Below, piece by piece: positions 7,996 to 14,529 of a stretch of 24,687 nt of DNA; the stretch's first letter is position 1; the number at the start of each line of letters is the position of its first letter. A program made the translations under genes and the position numbers. A model generated the notes under the pieces. That model saw only the letters and a list, made by a program, of their open reading frames with translations, made no database searches and was not told the DNA's origin. Origin of the DNA: a virus. Where the stretch lies: IMG/VR virus record IMGVR_UViG_3300049491_001027, positions 1-24,687 of that record, one strand, 5' to 3'.

Positions 7996-8234
7996 TTCGT
8001 CCGCTGCCCGAAGGGCTGCACGGCGTCGACCTCCACGGGCCGAACACCGCCGACGAGTGGCAGGTGTGGCGGCTCGTGCTGCGCGGCGTCGCGACGCTGC
8101 GCGAGATCGAGGAGTGGTGGTCGATGGGCGACGTCCTCGACGCGAACGAAGCGCTCGACGTGCGCGACGCCATCCAGGAGCTGGGCCGGCCCCGGCCACA
8201 CCACGGGCTGCCGCCGGGGTTCCCCTCGATCTGA
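7992..8234 (+). CDS. Second tail-assembly chaperone-like ORF, overlapping the first (GTGA)
   Basis: 80 residues from a GTG that overlaps the stop of the upstream gene by four bases. Opens IRPLPEGLHGVDLHGPNTADEW; then WQVWRLVLRGVATLREIEEWW and the helix VLDANEALDVRDAI. The pattern 'EW..W.......IEEW...DV..AN..LD' is like the small second chaperone ORF before the tape measure in myophages. The frame stays open upstream of 7992, where it would encode a Trp-rich YWARRWWQ stretch. A -1 fusion product is therefore possible but has no visible slippery site. Start choice is moderately secure. Confidence 0.6.
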   Translation: MIRPLPEGLHGVDLHGPNTADEWQVWRLVLRGVATLREIEEWWSMGDVLDANEALDVRDAIQELGRPRPHHGLPPGFPSI

Positions 8235-8245
8235 CGTCGCGCTGC

Positions 8246-8251
8246 TAGGCT
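8246..8251 (+). promoter_or_regulatory. -10-like TAGGCT, leaderless geometry for the tape measure
   Basis: TAGGCT lies 7 nt before the ATG at 8259. No SD and no clear -35. Confidence 0.5.
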
Positions 8252-8258
8252 GTCCGGC

Positions 8259-10073
8259 ATGGCAGCCGACACGGAGATCCTCGAGCGACTCATCGTCCGC
8301 ATCGGCTACGAGGTCGAGCCGGAGGGCCAGAAGAAGCTCGAGGGCGAGCGGCAAGCGTCGGCGACGAAGGCCGTCGCGATCGGCAACCTCATCAGCGCCG
8401 GCGTCCAGAAGGCGGCGGCGCTCGCCATGGATGCGGTGCAGGCGCTAGTCGGCGCGCTGGTCGACGCCGTGAAGGGATTCGCCGACACGGGCTCCGAGAT
8501 CGCCGACACGTCGAAGAAGCTCGGGATCGGGACGACCGAGCTGCAGCGGCTGCGCTACGCGGCGAAGCAGTCCGGCGTCGAGATGGGTTCGCTCGACGGC
8601 GCGATCGGGAAGTTCCAGAAGGGCTTGAGCGAGGCGCGGGCGAAGGGCACGGGCCCGCTGGTCGACGGGCTGGGCCAGATCGGCGTCAGGCTCGAGGAGC
8701 TCGACGGGCTGTCACCCGAACAGCAGTTCGGGCTGTTGGGCGACGCGATCGCGGGGATCAAGGAGCCGAGCGATCGCACCGCCGCCGCGATGGCGCTCTT
8801 CGGGAAGTCGGGCGCGGACCTGCTGCCGTTCCTCATGGAGGGCCAGGCGGGGATCGGGGCGCTCACGAAGCGCGCCGACGAGCTCGGGATCGTCATGTCG
8901 GAGTCGGCGGTCGGCGCCGCCGATGCGCTGGGCGACACGCTCGACGACCTCGACGCGGTCATCGGCGCGGCCGCGGGTCGCGTCGCCGGTGCACTCGCGC
9001 CAGCGATCACGGACATGGTCGGGAAGACCACCGAGTGGATCGCGGAGAACGACACATTCATCGAGCAGGACCTCCCCGCGGTCATCGAGTCGATCGTGTC
9101 GGCCGGAGCGTTCTTGCTGACGTGGCTGGTCGACGTGGTGGTCGAGTTTCGCAACTTCGGGAAGCTTGTGCGCGACACGAGCGACGACGTCGTCGCGTTC
9201 GTGGGCACGCTGACGGACGACCTCGAGCCTGCGATCTCGGCGGTGACGACGGTCGCCGAGGCGTGGGCCGATGCGTTCGCCACCGTCAACGAAGGCATCG
9301 GCGACGGCATCGCGAAGGTCCTCGACTACGTGGGCGTGCTCGACACGCTCAAGGCGGCATGGGAGGCGCTTCCGTTCACGGGAGAATCAATCGATGAGCT
9401 CACCGCGCGGCTGCACGGCGGCGGGCTGGTCGACTCCGTGCAGCGGTTCACCGGCGCGCGCGGACCCGTGCAGGGTGGTCGCGACGCCGACGGGAATCCG
9501 ATCTCCGTGAGCGGTCGCGCGACCGGTGGCCGAGCCGCCGGCGCGGGACGGGCGGGCGCAGCGATCGCGGCCGCGCTCGAGGACACCTCGAAACGGATCG
9601 TCGAAGACATCCAGGCGGCGAACCGCGCGGCGATGGGCGGCGGGTCGTCGTCGCGCGCGGCCGCCCGGGAGCGGTACCTCCGGCAGCAGCGGAACAAGGG
9701 CAAGGGCGGAGGCGGGTCGGCGGATGGTCCGTCGGGCAAGGAGACCCTTGGGAAGCTGTGGGAGGGCCTCACCGGCCAGCACGAGCCGACGTTCCTCGAC
9801 CGCGTCGGCTCGGCGCTCGGCATCGGCGGAGACGCCCCGCGCGGGACCATGAGCGGCGGGGGCGGCGGGTCGCCGCTCAGCGGCGCGGTGTTCAACCGGA
9901 TCGATGCGTCGTTCTCCCAGACGAATCACTTTGCGATCGAGCTGCCGCCCGGCCTGCAGAACGCCGCGGGGGCGAACCTCGCGGCGAGCGTCGCCGGCGC
10001 GGTGGTGGACAAGCTCGACGACGTCAACCGGCCCGTGTTCGCGCACTACCAGCAGGTCCTGCGCACGATCTAG
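8259..10073 (+). CDS. Tape measure protein
   Basis: 604 residues. The N-terminal half is helical and typical of phage tape measures: a hydrophobic Ala/Val region (~50-75), then KKLGIGTTELQRLRYAAKQSG, LDGLSPEQQFGLLGDAIAGI, AAMALFGKSGADLLPFL and LGDTLDDLDAVIGAAAGRVAG. These correspond to the family's repeated 'G.s..ELQ.L..Aa...G' and 'LFGksG.dLLP.L' motifs. A hydrophobic stretch near residues 280-295 may act as a membrane-contact segment. The C-terminus is Gly/Arg/Ser-rich and ends in ELPPGLQNAAGANLA. It sets tail length and passes DNA into the host. At roughly 1.5 angstroms per residue the tail would be about 90 nm, a rule-of-thumb estimate. Confidence 0.85.
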   Translation: MAADTEILERLIVRIGYEVEPEGQKKLEGERQASATKAVAIGNLISAGVQKAAALAMDAVQALVGALVDAVKGFADTGSEIADTSKKLGIGTTELQRLRYAAKQSGVEMGSLDGAIGKFQKGLSEARAKGTGPLVDGLGQIGVRLEELDGLSPEQQFGLLGDAIAGIKEPSDRTAAAMALFGKSGADLLPFLMEGQAGIGALTKRADELGIVMSESAVGAADALGDTLDDLDAVIGAAAGRVAGALAPAITDMVGKTTEWIAENDTFIEQDLPAVIESIVSAGAFLLTWLVDVVVEFRNFGKLVRDTSDDVVAFVGTLTDDLEPAISAVTTVAEAWADAFATVNEGIGDGIAKVLDYVGVLDTLKAAWEALPFTGESIDELTARLHGGGLVDSVQRFTGARGPVQGGRDADGNPISVSGRATGGRAAGAGRAGAAIAAALEDTSKRIVEDIQAANRAAMGGGSSSRAAARERYLRQQRNKGKGGGGSADGPSGKETLGKLWEGLTGQHEPTFLDRVGSALGIGGDAPRGTMSGGGGGSPLSGAVFNRIDASFSQTNHFAIELPPGLQNAAGANLAASVAGAVVDKLDDVNRPVFAHYQQVLRTI

Positions 10074-10079
10074 TACGCT
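10074..10079 (+). promoter_or_regulatory. -10-like TACGCT, leaderless geometry for the gene at 10086
   Basis: TACGCT directly follows the tape measure TAG stop and lies 6 nt before the ATG at 10086. No SD. Confidence 0.5.
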
Positions 10080-10085
10080 GGCCCC

Positions 10086-10646
10086 ATGGCGTTCGAGACC
10101 ATCGCGCAGGTGCTACGCCGGTCGACGCCGACCGTGTTCGGCGTGACGTCCATCGAGTTCGACTGCTCGATCTCCGAGGACCACGGCCTCGACGTCCAGC
10201 TGACCGAGAAGCCGATCGAGGGCGTGCCCGGCCAGACGTCCATCATCAGCGACCACGCGATCGTGCTCCCGCGACAGGTGACGCTCGTCGTCATCGCGAG
10301 CAACACGCCCGATCGGCTGCTGCCGTTCCAGATCACCCGCCACCTCCGGATCTGGCGACAGCTCCGCGACATGGCGGCGCGGGTCGAGGTGGTGGACATC
10401 GTGACGACGCTCGAGGTCTACACGAACATGGTCCTGCTCCGCGTCGGCGCGCCGCGCAACCGCGAGACCACGAACGCACTCGAGTTCACGATCGTCGCGC
10501 GCAAGGCCGAGTTCTCGCTGGTGACCGGCGTCACCCAGGAGCTCGCCGACGCGGTCTCCGAGATCGCCGCGGCCGAGGCGGATCTCGGGGCTCAGGGCAC
10601 GCAAGCGCAACAGATCGCGGACCTCGCGACGATGGGCGTAGTCTGA
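10086..10646 (+). CDS. Baseplate Dit-like protein
   Basis: 186 residues. Fits the Dit-like N-terminal domain family of contractile phages: VFGVTSIEFDCSISEDHGLD, then KPIEGVPGQTSIISDHAIVLP (family 'V....VEG...ISDH..'), VTLVVIASN, and the closing RVEVVDIVTTLEVYTNMVLL ('v.T.l..Y.NMvl'). The short Ala/Glu tail at 155-186 is helical. These proteins form the ring that joins the tube to the baseplate hub. It lies right after the tape measure and before the plug and hub, in the Pam3-like order. Confidence 0.75.
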   Translation: MAFETIAQVLRRSTPTVFGVTSIEFDCSISEDHGLDVQLTEKPIEGVPGQTSIISDHAIVLPRQVTLVVIASNTPDRLLPFQITRHLRIWRQLRDMAARVEVVDIVTTLEVYTNMVLLRVGAPRNRETTNALEFTIVARKAEFSLVTGVTQELADAVSEIAAAEADLGAQGTQAQQIADLATMGVV

Positions 10647-10679
10647 GCGCATGCACCCTCGACGGTCCGGAGGGCGACG

Positions 10680-10766
10680 GTGTGTCTCCGCAAGCTGCTC
10701 GAGGCGAAGGACTGTGCGGTGCGTGCCGCCGTAACGAAGGTGCGCCGCGACGCTCAGACCGGGTAG
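10680..10766 (+). CDS. Possible 28-aa micro-ORF with a strong SD
   Basis: GTG at 10680 with GGAGGG at 10669-10674, five bases upstream, encoding MCLRKLLEAKDCAVRAAVTK followed by VRRDAQTG. It fills most of the 129-bp gap between the Dit-like and plug genes. It has a sensible helical, basic composition, and its TAG stop is also the first half of the next gene's -10-like box. A competing 27-codon ATG frame at 10651-10734 is far richer in Arg and Cys and looks like chance. A CCCTC (10656-10660) could pair with GAGGG (10670-10674) and mask the SD. No family is known to me. Confidence 0.4.
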   Translation: MCLRKLLEAKDCAVRAAVTKVRRDAQTG

Positions 10767-10769
10767 GAT
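10764..10769 (+). promoter_or_regulatory. -10-like TAGGAT, leaderless geometry for the plug gene
   Basis: TAGGAT lies 6 nt before the GTG at 10776 and starts with the TAG that ends the 28-aa ORF. No SD is present. Confidence 0.55.
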
Positions 10770-10775
10770 CCTCCG

Positions 10776-11153
10776 GTGGCACGCCGCACCGATGACCTCC
10801 TGGTGACCGCACCGCAGCGCGACAGCCGTCCGGCGGTGCGGTGGCGCCAGCTCCTCGATGGCCGGTGGTACGGCCTCCGGCTCGCGTGGAACGTCCGCGA
10901 TCGCCGGTGGTACATCGACATCTCGACGGACGCCGGAGTCGAGGTCGTGGTCGGCGTCGCGGTCGAGTCCGGGCTGGCGTTGTTCGGCGGCATCGTGCGC
11001 GACGAGCTGCCGCCGGGCCAGCTGTACGTCGACGACGTCGAAGGCCTCGGGCGCCCGCCCGACAGGTTCTCCTGGTCGTCGTTCTCGCGGATGTTCTACC
11101 GACCCGCCGCGGTGGTCGCCCTTGCGGCCGGGACGGCGGACGAGCTGCCATGA
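10776..11153 (+). CDS. Baseplate plug protein, Pam3 gp18-like
   Basis: 125 residues. A clear match to the Pam3 plug pattern: LLDGRWYGLRLAWNVRDRRW then YIDISTDAGVEVVVGVAVESG, LFGGIVRDELPPGQLYVDDVEG and SRMFYRP. The family signature is 'L.g..Y.l.l.wN.r...W.ldi.d..G..l..G..l..g.dLL.......p.G.L...D'. The protein closes the central channel of the baseplate before contraction. The GTG start is fixed by the -10-like box and by the next gene's ATGA overlap at the 3' end. Confidence 0.75.
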   Translation: MARRTDDLLVTAPQRDSRPAVRWRQLLDGRWYGLRLAWNVRDRRWYIDISTDAGVEVVVGVAVESGLALFGGIVRDELPPGQLYVDDVEGLGRPPDRFSWSSFSRMFYRPAAVVALAAGTADELP

Positions 11154-12199
11154 CTGCGGGCCCCATCGTCCAGCCCGGCCGGCAGTGGGGCCGCTCGGTC
11201 CGGGTCGTCGTGACGCCCCTGTCCGGGCTGCCGCCGATCGTGATCAACCCGGTGACGTACGCGCCCGGGGCTGGACCGCCGCCGCTGCACGTGAGCTTCT
11301 CCGTCGACAAGACGTTGACGAGTGAGCCGCAGCGCGGACGCGTGTCGATCACGAACCTCAGCAAGGCCACGCGCGACCTGCTCGCCGCCGTCGCGCGCAG
11401 TGGTCCGAACGTCTCGGCCGTCGGCGCGACCACGGACACCCGTGTGATCGCGACGACGCTCGTGCAGATCGAGGCGGGCTACCTCGGGCTCGCGCCCGGC
11501 GTGCTGCTCCGTGGCAACCTCACCGCAGCGCGGTCGAGGCACTACGGAACGGAGTGGGTGACGACGCTCGACGTCGGCGACACGGAGGCCGCGATCGCGA
11601 TGGCCGAGTGCCGACGGACGTTCGACGCGGGCACGCCCGCGCTCGCGGTGCTGACGTACGCCGCCAGCTGCATGGGCGTCGTGTCCGTGAGCGCGTCGGT
11701 GCCCGCGGCGATCTCCGCCTACGTCCTCGAGCGGGGGTTCGTCGCCTACGGCCGCGCGCGCGACACGATCGACGCCATCCTCGCCGGCGTCGCGCCCGAC
11801 CTCAGCCAACTCGGCTTCCTCGCGCGCGGCATCGCGATCGGTGCCGACCTGTGGGACGCGTTCGCGGGCAACGGCCCGCTCACGAACCCGATCGGGTGGT
11901 GGGTGGACGACGGCGCGATCTACTTCCTCGAGCGCGGCCTCGCCCTCCCGGCGCCGCCGGTGCTCGTGAGCGCGACGGCTGAGCCCGGCACCGTGCGCCT
12001 GGTCGAGCGGCCGGAGCGGCTCGAGGACGGCGCGATCCGGCTCGTGACGCTCCTCAACCCAGGCACCCGGCTCGGACGCCCGATCACCGTCGTGTCGCGC
12101 GAGCTGGCCGGCGCGTACCGGGTCGAGGCCGTCAGCCACACCGGCGACAACCGGGGCGGCGACTTCCTCACCACGGCGATCTGCCGGCCGCTGTTCTAG
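11150..12199 (+). CDS. Baseplate hub protein (gp27-type)
   Basis: 349 residues, starting in an ATGA overlap with the plug gene. The opening WGRSVRVVVTPLSGLPPIVI, then LHVSFSVDKTLTSEPQRGRV and SITNLSKATRDLLA match the N-terminal 'v.F.v.kt....n...v.I.NLs..tr..l' of contractile-tail hub proteins. The rest carries AGYLGLAPGVLLRGNLTAA, TLDVGDTEAAIA, NPIGWWVDDGAIYFLERG and SRELAGAYRVEAVSHTGDNR, like the gp27/gpD fold and its closing 'G.y.v..v.H.GD..g..w'. It forms the trimeric hub that carries the spike. The spike gene, which normally follows, is instead 7.6 kb downstream. Confidence 0.7.
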   Translation: MTAGPIVQPGRQWGRSVRVVVTPLSGLPPIVINPVTYAPGAGPPPLHVSFSVDKTLTSEPQRGRVSITNLSKATRDLLAAVARSGPNVSAVGATTDTRVIATTLVQIEAGYLGLAPGVLLRGNLTAARSRHYGTEWVTTLDVGDTEAAIAMAECRRTFDAGTPALAVLTYAASCMGVVSVSASVPAAISAYVLERGFVAYGRARDTIDAILAGVAPDLSQLGFLARGIAIGADLWDAFAGNGPLTNPIGWWVDDGAIYFLERGLALPAPPVLVSATAEPGTVRLVERPERLEDGAIRLVTLLNPGTRLGRPITVVSRELAGAYRVEAVSHTGDNRGGDFLTTAICRPLF

Positions 12200-12215
12200 G
12201 GGCCCCGCGCAGGTG

Positions 12216-12221
12216 TACCGT
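12216..12221 (+). promoter_or_regulatory. -10-like TACCGT, leaderless geometry for the gene at 12229
   Basis: TACCGT lies 7 nt before the GTG at 12229. A GGGGG run in the spacer could be read as a poor SD, so this case is less clear. Confidence 0.4.
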
Positions 12222-12228
12222 CGGGGGC

Positions 12229-12501
12229 GTGGCTCGCGTTACGGTCCATTGCGCCTCCCCCTCCTGCCCTTGGACCGGCCGCCGGCAACCCGGGGTGGTC
12301 CTCCCGTGCCCGAAGTGCCTCGGCCCGTGCGGCTCCAAGCCGCGCCCGACGCGCAAAGTGCGGGTGACCGTGCACTTCCCCGAGGACGACCTCGCCGCGC
12401 TCGGGCCCCCGAATCGCTGGCGAACAGCGATCCGGGCGGCCGTGGCTGCCGCGGCTGCGCTCGCCCGGGGTCCGTCGGCGGGTGGCGCGGACCCCGGCTG
12501 A
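12229..12501 (+). CDS. Zinc-ribbon plus possible ribbon-helix-helix small protein
   Basis: 90 residues. The N-terminal half has C8-x4-C13-P-W and C27-P-K-C30 plus C34, a likely zinc ribbon. The second half, KVRVTVHFPEDDLAALG then WRTAIRAAVAAAAALA, has a strand followed by two helices. This is the layout of ribbon-helix-helix DNA-binding domains. I infer a small nucleic-acid-binding regulator but cannot name a family. It is the first gene after the structural hub gene and lies directly upstream of the first of two similar promoters, so a local regulatory role is plausible. Confidence 0.6.
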   Translation: MARVTVHCASPSCPWTGRRQPGVVLPCPKCLGPCGSKPRPTRKVRVTVHFPEDDLAALGPPNRWRTAIRAAVAAAAALARGPSAGGADPG

Positions 12502-12502
12502 G

Positions 12503-12530
12503 TTGCCCTCTCGGACAACGCCCGTATACC
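12503..12530 (+). promoter_or_regulatory. Promoter P1 (TTGCCC-16-TATACC), copy 1 of a 28-bp element
   Basis: TTGCCC (12503-12508) and TATACC (12525-12530) are 16 nt apart; the ATG of the first operon 1 gene follows 6 nt later at 12537. The spacer shares CTCGG, CAACG and a CG before TATACC with the second copy at 15494-15521; 23 of 28 positions match. This is the best -35/-10 pair in the window. Confidence 0.7.
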
Positions 12531-12536
12531 GGGTGC

Positions 12537-13190
12537 ATGCCCGACCCGAAATACCTCATCGACCGCGAGGACCCGTTCCTCCTGTCCATCGCCCGGCGCG
12601 CGGCCCTGCTGTACGCGTCCGGCTACACCGAACGGACGGCGCTCGACGCCGCGATCATGTGCGTCGCGCGTGACGAGATGTCGATCGAACAGATGGAGCG
12701 GCTCAGCTCCGGCTCGAGTCGCGACGCGTGCGAGCGAATCCTCGCGCGGTTGATCGACGAAGGATTCCCGACGATTCCACGGCCGGCCATCCCGGGCACG
12801 AACCTCACGCGCGAGGAGGTGCGCAACGCGCTGGACTACGTGGCGCGCATGCACGGCGGACCCACGGCCGCGGCCCTCGCCGCGCTGTCCACCCGGCTCG
12901 GCGGACCCGCCGCGGGCGTGTCGCACCTGGCCGCCGCGTTGTCGGGTCGACGCCCCGCGGACGCGGTCGAGCTCGACGACGCGAACGAACTCTCCCGCGT
13001 GCTGTCGGAGGGAGCCGTCGCGGACGACGACGCCGATTGCCTGTTCACGGACATCCTCCTCGAGAAGCCCGGCTTCGGCGCGACGCCGGAGCGCGTCCTC
13101 CGTGCAGCCGTCGACGATGACCGGCTGTGGGCCGTGCTGCTCAAGGCCCGCGAGATCCGCGTCGCTGCGCGCGATGGGGAGGCGACGTGA
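12537..13190 (+). CDS. Unknown 217-aa protein, first gene of operon 1
   Basis: 217 residues. Start fixed by promoter P1 six bases upstream. The sequence is largely helical: PFLLSIARRAALLYASGYTE, MSIEQMERLSSGSSRDACER, TREEVRNALDYVARMHGG, an Ala-rich central part, then an acidic EGAVADDDADCLFTDILLEK and DDDRLWAVLLKAREIRVA. No transmembrane segment or signal peptide. No known family recognised. The stop overlaps the GTG of the polymerase X-like gene (GTGA), with a GGGGAGG SD inside its last codons, so the two are coupled and may work together. Confidence 0.75.
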   Translation: MPDPKYLIDREDPFLLSIARRAALLYASGYTERTALDAAIMCVARDEMSIEQMERLSSGSSRDACERILARLIDEGFPTIPRPAIPGTNLTREEVRNALDYVARMHGGPTAAALAALSTRLGGPAAGVSHLAAALSGRRPADAVELDDANELSRVLSEGAVADDDADCLFTDILLEKPGFGATPERVLRAAVDDDRLWAVLLKAREIRVAARDGEAT

Positions 13191-13783
13191 AGCTCCCCGA
13201 TGCACTCAACGCCGCGGCGCGCATGCGCATGCGGATCGCCGACGCGCTGCGCGTCGCGCTCGGTGCGGCCGAAAGCGTGCCGTCGTGGCAGTCGCACGTA
13301 CTGCTCGCGGGCTCGGTGCGACGCGGCGTTCTCGACGTCGGAGACATCGACCTGATGGTCGTCGTCCCGGACGCCGCGCTCCCCGTCGCGACCACGGCCG
13401 TCGCGTCCGCGGGCATGCGCTCCGAGATCGACTACAGCTACAAGGGCGGTGGAGACATCGTTCGGCTGTACCACCACGACGCCAAGTTCGACGTGCGGTT
13501 GACGACGCCGCTCGTCGCCGGCGCGACGTGGCTGTGGCTCACGGGCTGCCGCGAGTTCGGCCGGTCGCTCGAGGCGATGGCGACCGCGAAGGGCTGGACG
13601 TTCACCGCCGACGGCGTGCACGACCTCCAGACCAAGCAGCTCGCGACCCGATGCGATGGGGAGCTGCAGCTCCTGCAGGCGCTCACGGACGGGTGGTGGG
13701 TCGCGCCGCACGAGCGCGTGGCCGCCTTCGAGCTGTGCACCCGCAAGCGCTTCGGCGCCGCGGTCGAAACGAGGCGGCCATGA
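13187..13783 (+). CDS. Minimal family X DNA polymerase-like nucleotidyltransferase
   Basis: 198 residues, GTG start with GGGGAGG five bases upstream. Contains the Pol X palm: LLAGSVRRG (39-47) and GDIDLMVVVP (52-61) give the G-S-x-R-R-G motif and two metal-binding aspartates, D53 and D55. KFDVRL (100-105) gives the third, D102. WLWLTGCREFGRSLEAMATA then KGWTFTADGV matches the Pol beta 'YFTG...FN..MR..A...G..INEYG' thumb. The end GELQLLQALTDGWWVAPHER resembles the 'e.e....LgL.yipPelR' close. The lyase and finger (HhH) domains are absent, so it is palm plus thumb only, like the very small ASFV Pol X (174 aa). Expected activity is short-gap filling or nucleotide transfer. An MNT-type nucleotidyltransferase is the alternative but lacks these thumb motifs. 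Confidence 0.75.
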   Translation: MKLPDALNAAARMRMRIADALRVALGAAESVPSWQSHVLLAGSVRRGVLDVGDIDLMVVVPDAALPVATTAVASAGMRSEIDYSYKGGGDIVRLYHHDAKFDVRLTTPLVAGATWLWLTGCREFGRSLEAMATAKGWTFTADGVHDLQTKQLATRCDGELQLLQALTDGWWVAPHERVAAFELCTRKRFGAAVETRRP

Positions 13784-14148
13784 CGTACGACGTCACGACC
13801 CCCGAAGGGGCCAAGGCGACCGCGCTCGCCGGCGACCAGCGCTACCTCGCCGAGCTCGTGTGTCGTCGGCTCGTCACAACCGGGCCGACCAGCTGGGCGC
13901 CTCGCGTGAAGCTCGTCCCGTCCGGCGCGCGGATGCTCGCCCGCGTGCACGTCGGCTTCGGCCTCGACTCCTACCTGTACGTCACGCCCGAGGGGCTCGT
14001 GCGGTACGCGTCCGCGGTCCCGCCACGCTGGCGCCCGGCCATCTCGGCGGCGCTGCTCGACCTCGGTGTCCTCGATCTGACGCCCAGCCGCACGGGCGGC
14101 GTCGTCACCGGTCAGCCTTCACGCTTCAACCCGAGGAGCGCCCGATGA
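13780..14148 (+). CDS. Unknown 122-aa protein, operon 1
   Basis: 122 residues. Starts in an ATGA overlap with the polymerase gene, SD GAGG. The N-terminal helix PEGAKATALAGDQRYLAELV is followed by a beta-rich middle (WAPRVKLVPSGARMLARVHV, FGLDSYLYVTPEGLVRYASA) and PRWRPAISAALLDLG. No recognisable family, no cysteine pairs, no membrane segment. Coupling to the polymerase suggests a shared role but nothing in the sequence defines it. Confidence 0.65.
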   Translation: MTYDVTTPEGAKATALAGDQRYLAELVCRRLVTTGPTSWAPRVKLVPSGARMLARVHVGFGLDSYLYVTPEGLVRYASAVPPRWRPAISAALLDLGVLDLTPSRTGGVVTGQPSRFNPRSAR

Positions 14149-14357
14149 ACTACCCACGCATGACCGTCGAGGAGCTCGTGAAGTACCACGAGATGAAGGT
14201 CGCCACCTACAAGGCGATCAAGCAACGCGAGATCGAGCGCAGCCCGGAGCTGAACGACGTGTCGGGGAGGCGCATCGATCACGCGAGCTACCGCGAAGCG
14301 TTCCACCTGCGCGCGGTCGAGTTCCTCCGCACCGTCGCACCGAGGGCCGGACAATGA
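14145..14357 (+). CDS. Unknown 70-aa protein, operon 1
   Basis: 70 residues, ATGA overlap at both ends, SD GAGGAG. Charged and helical: MTVEELVKYHEMKVATYKAI, KQREIERSPELNDVSGRR, then YREAFHLRAVEFLRTV. Contains several spaced histidines. Looks like a small helical or coiled-coil adaptor; function not assignable. Confidence 0.6.
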   Translation: MNYPRMTVEELVKYHEMKVATYKAIKQREIERSPELNDVSGRRIDHASYREAFHLRAVEFLRTVAPRAGQ

Positions 14358-14521
14358 TCCTCGGCAACCGCATCCACTTCGCCGCGCTGGTCCTGTCCGG
14401 CGCGGTGCTGTCCGCCGCATGCTTCGGCATCGGAACGACCATCCACATCCTCGCTGGCTGCGCGACCGCATTCGCGATCGCGTGGCTCGTCACCCAATGC
14501 CACCGCGGCCCCGCCGCCTGA
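14354..14521 (+). CDS. Small membrane protein with two predicted transmembrane helices
   Basis: 55 residues, starting in an ATGA overlap with GAGGG seven bases upstream. Opens MILGNRIHF; the hydrophobic stretches ALVLSGAVLSAACFGIG (about 10-26) and IHILAGCATAFAIAWLV (about 30-46) look like a two-helix hairpin with short polar ends (QCHRGPAA). It overlaps the gene before and ends 8 bp before the lipoprotein. A small holin is one option, but the endolysin is over 4 kb away in another block. A membrane partner for the lipoprotein is another. Both are guesses. Confidence 0.6.
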   Translation: MILGNRIHFAALVLSGAVLSAACFGIGTTIHILAGCATAFAIAWLVTQCHRGPAA

Positions 14522-14529
14522 AAGCCACC

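Noticed and set aside
10651-10734. 27-codon ATG frame after the Dit-like gene
   Set aside because: No SD, very rich in Arg and Cys. The overlapping GTG frame at 10680 has a strong SD and better composition.
12195-12206. GGGGCCCC palindrome after the hub gene, considered as a terminator
   Set aside because: Too short with no loop and no T-run; no support for termination.
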